Of a stretch of 64,000 bases of DNA, positions 25,002-35,088 are shown one piece after another. This DNA comes from Porphyra umbilicalis (Eukaryota; Rhodophyta; Bangiophyceae; Bangiales; Bangiaceae). Numbering within the stretch: position 1 is the first letter of the stretch; every line of letters starts with the position of its first letter. The position numbers were made by a program, and so were the translations under genes. The stretch lies in the NCBI GenBank assembly GCA_002049455.2, contig KV918838.1, positions 57,375 through 121,374 on the forward strand, read 5' to 3'. Under the pieces are notes generated by a model. That model was not told where the DNA came from and did not search any database. It saw only the letters and a program-made list of their open reading frames with translations.

Positions 25002-25870
25002 GATGACCGGCAGGGGATACGAAAGCAGAGGGCTGGAAGGGGCCCTGCAGACGGATGGGGAGAATGGGAGGGGGGGTGGGGGATGGTCGGCAGCGGGAGT
25101 GTAGGTGGCCTGTTGAAGCATGAGCAACACGAGCCCAGCGGCACCTGGTCGCCTGCACAGAGCACACGTGTCGGATGTAATTTCAACCTCCTTTCGGGGC
25201 GCGGCTGTCAGTTAAGTGCCCACATTCAACGACTATCGTTTTGGTTACGTTTTCTATTGCTGCAGTCTCCGCCCAGGTGGGGACCTCGTGCCCCGCCCTC
25301 GACTGCCGTCTCGCTGCACGGCTTGCCGTGGTCCCCCCCTTCTTTGCGCATATAAGCGTCCTCGCCCTTTGCGGCTGCCCCAACGCGGCGACGAACGCGG
25401 CGTTGCCTCTGCCGCCGCCGCCGCCGGCCTTCGCCGGCCGCTAATTCAGCGGCGTCGCTGGCAACGGTGCTGGGTGCGACCGATCACCAGAGAAGGGCGC
25501 GCAGGTGTCGCTGCTGAGTCACCATCAACCTGCGCTAGTGTGGGCGCCATTCTCGCCAGTGCCGCCCTTCTCGTCTCCGTCCTCCGCATCGCAAGTGGCT
25601 TCACGGGGCGCGTCGCTGGCGAGAATTCTCCCGGGGGGGGACGGAGCACCCTGCGTTGCCGCGGCCGCCGGTCCGGGGTGTTCCAAAGGGCTGCTTGGCA
25701 CCAATGGAAGTGCCACGCGTGCACTAGGTATTCGTGAATAAGATGACGGCGTGTGCGGTACAGCATATTTAAAGTATCCTCTATGTACACGTGCAGGCCA
25801 ACCATGGGCATACCATCAATAAAGACACAAGTAAGGGGGGTGGCCACGCCCCGGAGACGCAAGGCATGCC
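25002..25870. other. Intergenic
   Basis: Upstream DNA of the V-ATPase e gene and the 3' side of H2A. A TATA-like CATATAAG occurs at about 25349 on the plus strand with no recognised plus-strand gene behind it. Nothing else is supported. Confidence 0.4.
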
Positions 25871-26263
25871 TCAAACCTCTTGGCTCTGCTCGCCCTTCTT
25901 GCCCTTGGTCTTGGGCAACAGGTCCTTGTGGATGAAAGGCAGCACGCCGCCCGACGCAATCGTCACGTGCCCAAGCAGCTTGTTCAGTTCATCGTCGTTG
26001 CGCACCGCCAGCTGGATGTGCCGCGGCACGATGCGGGTCTTCTTGTTGTCGCGGGCGGCGTTGCCGGCCAACTCGAGCACCTCAGCAGTCAGGTACTCCA
26101 TCACAGCCGCCACGTAGACGGGCGCGCCGGCGCCGATACGGTCCGAGTAGCCGCCCGACTTGAGAAAGCGATGGATGCGGCCAACGGGGAACTGCAGGCC
26201 CGCCTTGGCGGAGCGAGTCTGAGGCTTGGCCTTGCCGGCGGCGGCACCAGGCTTGGGCGACAT
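25871..26263 (-). CDS. Histone H2A with SQEV tail (H2A.X-like)
   Basis: Core nucleosome histone, 130 residues, no intron. The histone fold is complete: [15 protein letters not shown], the acidic patch and loop ([19 protein letters not shown]) and [15 protein letters not shown]. The tail ends [11 protein letters not shown] followed by a hydrophobic residue is the signature of H2A.X, whose serine is phosphorylated by ATM/ATR-type kinases at DNA breaks. The start ATG at 26263 gives [13 protein letters not shown] and is followed by a typical Lys-rich tail. It is divergently paired with H2B, 660 bp apart, so both probably share one S-phase promoter. Confidence 0.97.
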   Translation of the reverse strand: MSPKPGAAAGKAKPQTRSAKAGLQFPVGRIHRFLKSGGYSDRIGAGAPVYVAAVMEYLTAEVLELAGNAARDNKKTRIVPRHIQLAVRNDDELNKLLGHVTIASGGVLPFIHKDLLPKTKGKKGEQSQEV

Positions 26264-26923
26264 GATGCCGGGGGGGGGGGCGTGGAAAAGGTCGAGGGAC
26301 AGCGCGGGTTGCAAGGAAGTGGAAGGCCGGGGGAGGTGGAAGGCGTGAGGTCGGTGGATGTCGAGAAGACAGTGAGGCGGTGCGTTAAGGGAGCAAGCCA
26401 CTCAGGATGAACGAGTGCCCCCTCCCGAGTTTGAAGGCGACAGCGCGGGCACCAGGTGGCGCCCAACCGACTCAATCCAGCATGCGGAGCCCTCAATGTG
26501 GATCAGCCAATGGTATGGTAGAACGAAGATGCGTCGCACGCTTCAGTGTTCACAAGCAATCTCGTGCGACAATCGTAGATCAACCAATAGGAAATAGGAT
26601 ACTCTCTGCGATTCGTCACCAAGCCAAACGGCGACGCTACTGGCCTCCTTCGACTCCTCCACGGGAACCACGCTTCCACTTCAACGGCCGGCGCTCCGGT
26701 CTCGAGCACACCGACTTCGCTCCCCCAGGCCACCCACCCACACCACCTTCCTCCACCACCGATACTGCCGCCCTCCGTCCCCGCGACCTGGCTCCTCGCC
26801 CTCTCCTCGCATCCTCGTTCCTCCCCGCCTTCCCCTCCACCGCCCCCCCTCGTTCCACCCCCGCTCCCCTTCACCTCCCTTCCGCGTCGCCGCCGCCGCT
26901 CCCTGCCAACACCCCCCATCACC
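26264..26923. promoter_or_regulatory. Divergent H2A-H2B promoter with CCAAT boxes
   Basis: The 660 bp between the two histone starts. CCAAT occurs at 26507-26511 and 26584-26588 within GATCAGCCAATGG and GATCAACCAATAGG, i.e. a repeated GATCA-CCAAT motif 77 bp apart. CCAAT boxes are usual in core histone promoters; co-regulation of both genes is inferred. Confidence 0.6.
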
Positions 26924-27310
26924 ATGACGCCCAAGGGCAAGTCCGTCCCCATTGCGGAGAAGAAGGTCGCCAAGAAAGGTGTCGCCTCTGCCGACAAGGA
27001 CGGAAAGGACAAGAAGCGCACCAAGAAGCGCTCCGAGTCGTACTCCATCTACATCTACAAGGTGCTCAAGCAGGTACACCCCGACACAGGCATTTCCTCC
27101 AAGGCGATGAGCATCATGAACTCGTTTGTTAACGACCTGTTTGAGCGCATTGCCGCCGAGGCGGCCAAGCTCAGTTCCTACAACAAGAGCAAGACGCTGA
27201 CAAGTCGGGAGATTCAGACGGCCGTGCGGCTGCTGCTGCCGGGTGAGCTCGCCAAGCACGCCGTGTCAGAGGGCACCAAGGCGGTCACCAAGTACTCGTC
27301 CAGCGCGTAG
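26924..27310 (+). CDS. Histone H2B
   Basis: Core histone, 128 residues, no intron. The N-terminal tail is Lys-rich ([19 protein letters not shown]), followed by [64 protein letters not shown] and the conserved end [12 protein letters not shown], which includes the lysine ubiquitinated in other eukaryotes. The start follows directly on ATCACCATG. Paired with H2A across a shared promoter. Confidence 0.98.
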   Translation: MTPKGKSVPIAEKKVAKKGVASADKDGKDKKRTKKRSESYSIYIYKVLKQVHPDTGISSKAMSIMNSFVNDLFERIAAEAAKLSSYNKSKTLTSREIQTAVRLLLPGELAKHAVSEGTKAVTKYSSSA

Positions 27311-28129
27311 GCCGTGTTATGATGGTGGGTTGCATTGGTGACCGCCGTCTTTGGGGCGTGATTGTCATGTACAGAAGACCCGTCTCTTGAAACTCCCTTT
27401 TATTATAGCTCTTGACGCGTACGTGTTGCACATCGTCCAGCCGTCCATGTAAGTGTTTGTTAGACAGTATGACTGCCGACGCTGGTGGTCTTGGCGTTCC
27501 AAGTGCAGCACTGGCTGACGCTGTTCATCTTGGCGGTTGCCCGTCGACATGGGAACGCTTGACACAACAGTAGACGGTCGTGGCACCGCCGTGACGCTGT
27601 GTACATCGCGGGAGTGGCGGCTGGGGACTGCCTGGGGAGCGGGGAGACGTGAGTCTGGAGAGGTTGGGCTTGTATCTTTCGCTGAGCTGCTGGTGGTTTT
27701 CCCAGAGTATGGGTTTGGTTGCGCCAGCTGCCGCGCGGCCGTCGAGGTAGGCGGTGGTGGCGCGGCCGACTCTGGTCATACTGCGCCGGCCCCACTACGT
27801 AGGCCAACAGCAGTCACAGGCAAAGAGCGAGCCAGAGAGAGCCATCCCCGACGAGTGGCCCTCGCGGTGGAGCAAGTCCACTGTAACGGCCATTTCCTCG
27901 TGAAATTAACGAGGACGCGGTCAATCTGTGACTCGGCCTCGGCTCACCGCCTCGTCGCCGCGGGCGATCCCGCAGCGCACCCGCGGCCGCGTCGCAGCCC
28001 CCCCCTTGTTCCTTGCCGGTGCGACTCTGCCACGCTCTCACGCGCCTGCGTACCTCCCCACCCCGCCCCACAGGAGTCGACCCCTCCATTGTTTTTTTTT
28101 TTCGCTCGACCGCCGCCGGCGTCGCCGCC
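27311..28129. other. Intergenic
   Basis: 3' side of H2B and the upstream region of cytochrome b5 reductase. A 12-base T-run lies at 28091-28102. No other gene is supported. Confidence 0.45.
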
Positions 28130-29181
28130 ATGGACGCCCCCGCGCGCGTCGTCGCCATCCGCGCCGCCGCCGCGGCGGCGGCCGTCGCCCTGTCGGCAGT
28201 CACCGCCGTGGCCGGCGCGGTGTCCACCATTGGCGGCGCCCCCCCCCCCCCGCGGCCCCCACCGGCGTCCTTTCCGACCGGCTGGTCGTTGCCCTCGGCG
28301 TCGTCACGGCCGTCGTGGCCATCTTTGTGGCGTCCAAGCTCCTCTGGCCGCCCGCCGACGCGGCCGCCGGCTCGGCCACCGCCGGCCTAACCGCCGCCGC
28401 CGCCAGTGGCACTGGCGTGCCCGTCTCTGCCACGCCGACGGGCGACGCGGTGATTGCCTCGGACGCGTACACGGCCTTCCCCCTCACCCACAAGACCGTG
28501 ACGAGCCACAACACGCGGCTCTTTCGGTTTGGCCTGCCGTCCCCGACGGCGACGCTCGGCTTGCCGCTCGGGCGCCACCTGAGCGTGCGCGCGACGGTCG
28601 ACGGGAAGGACGTGAAGCGGCCGTACACGCCCACGTCGGGGTTGGCGACCGCCGGCCACTTTGAGCTGCTCATCAAGGTGTACCCCGAGCCGCACGGCAC
28701 GATGTCGCGCCACCTCGACGCGCTCGCCATTGGGGACACCATTGACGTGCGGGGGCCGCTCGGCAAGTTTGCCTACACCCGCGGCATGGCCGCCCACGTG
28801 TGCATGATTGCGGGCGGGACGGGCATCACGCCCATGTGGCAGGTGCTCACCGCCCTCATGGCCGACCCAGAGGACACGACGCGGCTGTCGTTGATCCTTG
28901 CCAACGTTACCCCCGACGACATTTTGCTCAAGGAGCAGCTCGACGCGCTCGCGGCGGCGGGGGGGAAAAACGCCTTGACCGTCTACTATGTGCTCAACAA
29001 GCCCGACGAGGGGTGGACGGGGGGCGTCGGCTTTGTGACGGCCGACCACATCCAGGCAACGTTTGGGCCCCGCGCCGACGACGCGCTGGTGCTGCTGTGC
29101 GGGCCGCCGCCGATGAACAAGGCGATGCTTGGCAACTTGGACAAGCTCGGGTACACGCCGGAGCAGATCTTCAAGTTTTAG
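28130..29181 (+). CDS. NADH-cytochrome b5 reductase (frame broken at a C-run)
   Basis: Flavoprotein that moves electrons from NADH to cytochrome b5 for lipid desaturation and related reactions; usually anchored to the ER or mitochondrial outer membrane. The best start is 28130 (GCCGCCATGG), giving MDAPARVVAIRAAAAAAAVA; after SVSTIGG-like Pro residues the frame must shift by one within a 13-base C-run (28239-28251) to enter the main frame. A membrane anchor (VVALGVVTAVVAIFVASKLLW) follows. FAD binding: RPYTPTS at 28618-28638 and the HGTMSRHLD loop. NADH binding: GGTGITPM at about 28811 and CGPPPMNKAM at about 29099. It ends QIFKF, as in the family. Length about 350 residues, slightly above the usual 300 because of an Ala-rich linker. 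One missing C explains the break. Confidence 0.93.
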
Positions 29182-29495
29182 GCCGCCGCGCCGCCTGTGC
29201 TCGGCGCGTCCGACCGCCTGGACGGGAGGGGAAGAGGGGGAAATGGGGGGGTAGGGGCCATCCACAACGCCCCGTCTTTGTTTGTTTTTCGAGCGTTGCA
29301 CTTGCGTAGCAAAATGACCACGACGTTACGCGTACGGACAGTACAATCTCTTCTTTTGTTTTTCTTCACTTGCGCACCGTGGGACGGCCCACGACCGATG
29401 CGTTTTCCACGTGGACGCCAACGCCACCCGCACCGCCAACAACCACTCTTCCGCGGCCGCCTCTCCTCTGCCCCCCCCCCCCCAGCGCCGGTGCC

Positions 29496-30515
29496 TCAAC
29501 TGTAGTACTCAAACAGGGCCTTGCCACCCCCCCCCGGCCGCACGGTGGCACCGACGCCACTCCGCCCGGCGTCGGCAGGGGCGCCCCCCTCCCCCCCCCC
29601 CCCCCCATCCACCGCCGCCACCGCCGCGCGTCGGCTGACGACGGGTCTGACGGGAGGCTCGGCGACGGCCGCCGCCGCACCGACAGGCGGCGCAAAAACG
29701 CGGTCGCCCCACCACCCGCCGCCACCGTCGAGCCGGCCGCCGGCGTGGCCGCCGCCGCCGCCGTCGCCGCCGCCGCCGCCGTCGCCGCCGCCGCCGCCGC
29801 CGCGGCCGCCGTCGCCGCCGTCGCCGCCGTCGCCGCCGTTGCCGCCGTGTCGGCCGCCACAGACGCTGGCGGGGGCGCGCCCATGGACGGAGGGACCACC
29901 CCACGCGCCGCCGCCGCCGCCGCCGCACCCGCCACGGCGGGCGGCGGCACCGACGCGGCGAGCGGCCGCCCCCTCCGGGTGCGCCCGTGTCTACGCCCCG
30001 CGCGCGGCGCGGCGGCGGCGGCGGCGGCGGCCGAGCCGACGCCCCACGGGGAGACGGGCGGCGGCGGGGAGGCGCCCGACGAGCCGACGCTTGCCGACGA
30101 CGCCGACGGGGTGCCCGCCGCCGACGAGGCCGACGTGGGGGGGGGGGCGCCGAGCGCGAGGGCGGCGAGGGAGCCCGACGCGTCCCCGCGGGGGGGGAGC
30201 TGCATCGGCGACGCTGGGGGGGGGGCGGGGGGGGGGGGGGGGGGGGTGGCCGCCCGACGCGCCCGCGCCGGCGGCGCCCGCCGGGAGCCGGTCGCCCGCC
30301 GCCGCGGGCGCGAGGGGCAGGCGGTGGGCGGGTGGCGGTACGGGCGCCGCCGGGACCGACGCGTCCGCGTCGATTGGGGTGTGGTTGACCCCCCCGCGGA
30401 GCTTTTGAATGTCCCAGGCGGCGCTGCCGCCGACCCCCCCCCCCTCCCCCTGCAGGTCCTCGTCGTCTGTCGAATCGTCTTCCGTTACCTCCTCCTCTTC
30501 CTCCTCGTCTTGCTC

Positions 30516-30550
<35 letters not shown>

Positions 30551-30889
30551 CTCCCCGCGCGCGACGGTGAGCCGCCGCGACGGTCCGCCGAGGAGTTGCC
30601 CCTCGACAAACCCCCACACCGCCCCCGGGTGCACGCGGGCCACCCGCCCGGCGCCGCCCGCGGGGGGCACCTCTTGGCTCAGCGCCCACTTGTAGAGGGG
30701 GATGGCGCCCCAGCCCCACGCGACGACGCCCACGTCGCCGCCGGCGCGGAGGCGGGTGCACACGCCCGCGTCGCGGAGCCAGCCCGCCACCCGCCCCGCC
30801 GCGTCGGCGAGGAAGCGCAGCGGCGGGCTGCCGCCGCCGCCGCCGCCGCCGCCGCCGACGCCGCCCTCGCCGCCGACGGCTGCGACGGC

Positions 30890-30930
<41 letters not shown>

Positions 30931-31237
30931 ACGCGGCGGCAGCGGCGCTGGTGCCACCCGCCCCACCGTCGGTGGGGGGGGGGGACACGCCGCCGCCGCC
31001 GCCACTGCCCGTCGCTGCCGCCGCCGCGGCCGCGGCCGCCGCCGCCTCGTCGGCGGTGCCGCGGGTGACGACCACCGCCGGGCAGGCGGCGGCGGAGAGG
31101 CGCGTCGGCAGGGCGGGGGTGGCGAGAAACGTGGCCACCCACCGCACGTCCCGCGCCGACGTGGGGGACCGGGGGAGGAGGAGGAGCGTCGGCAGACCGG
31201 CCGTGTGGCGCGACCGCACAAAGTCGAGGGCCTCCAT
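29496..31237 (-). CDS. Unrecognised low-complexity protein (several frame breaks)
   Basis: A start at 31237 in a perfect Kozak context (GCCGCCATGG) gives MEALDFVRSRHTAGLPTLLL, then a strand-like VVVTRG, long Ala and Gly tracts, and VGVVAWGWGAIPLYKWALSQ followed by ARVHPGAVWGFVEG. The G-W-G elbow and HPG suggest an alpha/beta-hydrolase (dienelactone-hydrolase type), but this is weak. The frame then changes at a C-run (30539-30552) into an acidic stretch (EEEEEEVTEDDSTDDEDLQ, about 30470-30540) and WDIQKLRGGVNHTPID, changes again at the G-runs around 30215-30246 into Ala-rich sequence, and finally near 29526-29605 into KALFEYYS with TGA at 29496. Every change needs added bases only. It is probably a real gene with homopolymer errors; function unknown. 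Confidence 0.4.
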
Positions 31238-32479
31238 GGCGGCCGCGGGGTCGGCGCGTGGGGGGGGTGGGGGGTGGGGGGGGGTGGGGAGGGGCGCGCG
31301 CGCGCTCCACTGGCGGGGCGTGCGCGCAGAGCCGGGGGGGGGCGATCGGCGGCGGCGGCGGGGGTGGGAAGCACGCCCGATCGACGGTCGGGCCCAGTCG
31401 CCGAGGCTGGGCGGGGTGTCTTGGCACCGTGCGGGCGCCTGCACGGGGACGGCGGTCCGCACGGCGCGACTGGGCAAGCGCGGCAGGCGGCAGGGAACAT
31501 GTGCGGGCGGGGGCCCTGTGAGGGGGGGGGGGGGGTGGGGGGGGGGGGCAGACGGCGGCCTCCCACAGTTCTTGTGGTTTCAAGCGCTCGCAGAGTGGTG
31601 GCTGCAAGCGTTCTCGGTGTACCCGGGCCGTTGACACGCGTGGCGCAGGCCGCCGCCTGCCCCCCCCCCCCCACCCAAGAGGGATCTCGCTGCCGCGATC
31701 GCCGCCCCCGCCGCGACGGGCGTGGCACGGCCGCTGCGGCGCGCCGCCGCGGCGATGGCACTGGCGCGGACCGGGGATATCGGATGGGGCCCCATCCGGA
31801 TGGGGTCCCCGGCGGTGGACGTTGCGCCGCCGACGGCGCCGCCGCCGCCGAGATCCACCCGCGTGACCCGACGGGGGCGCGTGCGCGGCCGGCCCGCGGC
31901 CGGCGGTGGCCACACGCGTGCTTGGGGGGACCGCCCTTGCGCGCCGGCCGCACGGTCGGGGGTGTGTCCCCGTCGCGTGAGCGTGATGGCTGCAGTCGTC
32001 GCTGGCGACCGGCGGCCCCCAGATCCGACGCGCCGCGGCGGACACCAGCGGCCACAGCCCCCCCACGCGGGACTGCAAAAGGGCTGCAGTGGACGGCCGC
32101 GCCGCCCGTTGGGCGACCCGTGGGCGCACTCCCACCGCCGCCCGCCCCGCCGTCTGCGGGTGTGACGACCGCAGGTGGGGTTCCCAGTCGGGGCGCCACC
32201 AGTAAAGCGGCGGGGGGAGGCACTCCCCGTGCCCGTTCGTGTGCCGTCTCAACCGACACGGCCCGCGCGGGCGGCCACGGGAACTGCGGTGGCAGGGGCT
32301 CGACCGTGCGGCTGGCGGCGTGAGTACCGCCATACCGCCACCCACCAGCAGGGGTGGTGCTACGGCCTGCACCGCTGCCGTTGGTAGCAATACGATTGTC
32401 TGGTTCAACGTTGGTATCGCGATGTACAACACGGTCGCGCGCGCATGAGAAAAAAAAGCAGACACTGACGCAGTGCACA
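31238..32479. other. Intergenic, GC-rich
   Basis: G-runs at about 31258-31292 and 31519-31548, then GC-rich DNA with open frames on both strands but no protein I believe. Lies between the unknown gene and repeat copy B. Confidence 0.4.
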
Positions 32480-32953
32480 TTCCCTAGCCTTTAGGACAGG
32501 GTGCTCTCAAAGTGTAGTGATGCACACATACACTTAGATCAAGGGACTTGCTCTCCGTTTCAGAGGTGGCAGTCTGCATTCGTGTCCTCAGGGATCTGAG
32601 GGCGTGTCAGGCCCGTTCGCAGTTGCAAACCGTGTGACGGTATACTGACGTAACGTTGATCTGATTGGCCGAGCCCGTCACGCGACGGTATAGTGTACCG
32701 GTACAGACATACGCGGGATCCCCGCGTATGTTTATACCGCGGTATACCGTCTGAGAATGGGGAATTCCACGTCTTGTGTATTTAAAATTCCTCTTTGGCA
32801 AGAACTGTCAAACGACTTGTCGACAATCCGGAAGCTCCTCGCGACACACGCCGCTGCGAGCGGGCCTGAGGCCCTTTCGCAGACCGCTTTCGCAGAAGAC
32901 GGGGCCCGCGATTCGAAGCTCCTATTGGCTCGTGACGGTCGCCGCGGGGTGCG

Positions 32954-33035
32954 CTGCAGCCCGGTGCATCCCCGATTTGTCAACATACGCGGCCGCGCCG
33001 CGTATGTTGACAACCCCGGGATGCACCGCGCTGCA
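32954..33035. repeat. Internal palindrome of the transposon
   Basis: Arms of about 40 bp, perfect over TTGTCAACATACGCGGC and its complement at the centre and imperfect outside (GGTGCATCCC mirrored by GGGATGCACC). A shorter related palindrome, ACATACGCGGGGATCCCC-like, sits at 32706-32731. These may be nested small insertions or transposase-binding subterminal sites. Confidence 0.7.
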
Positions 33036-33712
33036 CGTAGTTCCGGCGAAGGCGCAAGAGTTGACATCAGTAATTTTACTATTTGAAGATCAATTTGTCT
33101 CTATCCAGCCCCCAATTCTGTCCCTGTGACCGGCGGCGACCGCATCAGCCCGTCTGACAAACCACTCTCGTCACTTCGCCTCGCGGAACCCATTCTTGTG
33201 TCTTGCCCCTACGTCAACAACATCCCTTCCACCTGTTCACCAACCAACCACAGCCTCTTATATTCCTGCCGAACGGCTGCGGTCGCTGCTGACACAGCAA
33301 GGTCTTCCGACAGACTGACTGGTACAGCGTGGCGGCGTGCACGCAAAATACTTCACAGATGTCAATGTTGCTACCGCCTCCCCAGTATCACATGGCCAGA
33401 GCTGTGCGACAAGAATGATATCGCCTGCGATGTGAAAGACAAAAGCTCAAAAAGCCAACCAGGTCGACGACGGCATCCGCTGGCGTGCGCATGGCGCAGG
33501 AGCCCTGTCGCGGGCCTGCACGTCGTCAATATCAGAACGAGTGCTTAAGCCAGGGGATGGAGAGGATAAAACACGCCGAGGACACATGGTCGCAGACACC
33601 ATATCGACATGCGTCGCGGAGGCAGTCTGCCAAACGGGCGGGTACATCGTGGTACGAGTCGGTGCGAAGGTGGCCATCTAGAACGTCCAGGCCAGTATTG
33701 ACAGTATTGATA

Positions 33713-34471
33713 TCAATCAATTGGATCGTACTGGGAATATACTTGGCTCGCGTGCCTCGTAAATACAGTAACGCTCTGTCTGGTGCCCGCATGTTCTTTC
33801 GCAGATATTGCACCCCGGTTCTGCGGGCCCCGCGGAACTGCGAAACGTGCTGCGAACGGGCCTGAGAAGTCGACCCGCGCACCGCAGCCCACTCGAGACG
33901 CACCGCGCTGCATGGCACTGTTCGCTGCAACCCTCCCCACCCGCCGCCCTTTCCAATTGCACACCGTTCCCCCCCACCCCCCCTCCGTTAGGAACAACGA
34001 TCGCGGCGCGCGACACGGTAGCTGACCGCCATGGCGGTAGACACTTGCCGAGAGACCGGGGCGAGGCAAGCAAGGACGTAAAATGCCCACCAAGGCATGA
34101 AACGCGCCGTCAGACATGCGCACTGCGCGCTCAAAGTGGGGACCGTAACGAGTCCGCACATGGGAAAAAGAAACGCGAGTGGTTGTGTATTGAGTGGGTG
34201 ATAAAAAGATACTCGGGCTAGAGTGCACTACCCCCGCCAGCGACGTCACGAAGACGCCCGCGCGTAGGGTGGGGAAAGGGTTCATGCTGGCGGTCGCCGT
34301 GCGTTGACAAGCTGCATGGCGGTCGGTAGCGCGGTGGATGGTTCGATGGTCGGTCTTGTCCGCGCCTGATGGCGATAGAAATCCTACCTCTCTGACGGAT
34401 ACAATTGTGTACTTGATTTTATGTGCGAGACGGTACGCCAAAGGTCTTTCGCAGATATTTACCGCCGTCAC
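33713..34471 (-). pseudogene. Harbinger-type transposase fragment
   Basis: The minus-strand frame contains RTRYGPHFERAVRMSDGAFH followed by ALVGILRPCLP (about 34050-34160). This matches the N-terminal phrase of Harbinger nucleases, where an F-RMS--F--L---LRP--- pattern precedes the DDE domain. After it the frame loses resemblance and no DDE motif is visible, so the gene is truncated or frameshifted. Confidence 0.5.
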
Positions 34472-35088
34472 GCCGGTATACCGTCACACGGTTTGCAACT
34501 GCGAACGGGCCTCAGCGTTGGAAGGGTCGCGATGACGCTAAAAGCGAATAGAGTTACGCGGCTGAGAAGGACTGTCCTGCCACAAAGGTCACAGGGCCCA
34601 GACGGTGCCTGCCCCCCTGCCCCCCCCCACCGCCCCGAGTTGCGCGCGGCGACCGCGTGCAGCGACTTCGGGGTTCGACGCGCCCGCGATGACCCGCGGG
34701 TGATCGTGCCTGCGCGCCGGCTTCTGTTGCGGCGGCACGTCGGCCGTTTCTAACGCCATCTCGCGGCACGGTTAGAGGCGGCCCGTCGCGCGGTGGTCGA
34801 TCCCATTCGCCCGCCCGTGCGCCGTCTTGGCCGCGCGCAGGTGTGCTGCGCGGCGGGGTGACGGCCCCGCCCGTAGGCGTTGCACCACGCCGGCGGGCCG
34901 CCGCCGCCGCGGCGGCGGCGGCGGCACCCCTTTCCCCGCCCCACGCCCCCCCCGCCACGGCAACGTGGCTGCACGTGCCCCCGTGCGTGCTCGCGGCCAT
35001 GGAGCCGGCCGGCTTACCCGGTATCTATGCGTCGCCGAGCGCGCCACCGCCCTGAAGGCCAGGGTATTGCACGTACGTGCCTGGAATT

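Larger units (their letters stand above)
32610..34511. mobile_element. PIF/Harbinger-like DNA transposon, decayed
   Basis: A 1902-bp insertion with perfect 36-bp terminal inverted repeats (32610-32645 and 34476-34511) beginning GGCCCGTTCGCAGTTGCAAA. It is flanked by the direct 3-bp repeat TCA (32607-32609 and 34512-34514), present once in the empty copy A. A 3-bp target duplication and GGCC-type ends fit the PIF/Harbinger superfamily, and a transposase-like fragment lies inside. Perfect termini suggest fairly recent movement, while the transposase is broken, so it was probably mobilised in trans. Alternative reading: ends GCCC with a 4-bp TCAG duplication. Confidence 0.88.
32480..35088. repeat. 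Dispersed repeat, copy B (split by a transposon)
   Basis: Homologous to 15748-16409. The left part is 32480-32609 and the right part resumes at 34512; together about 700 bp. Differences from copy A include small indels and about 45 extra bases near 34988-35035. The break falls in GTGTCA/GCGTTGG, which is uninterrupted in copy A. Confidence 0.88.
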
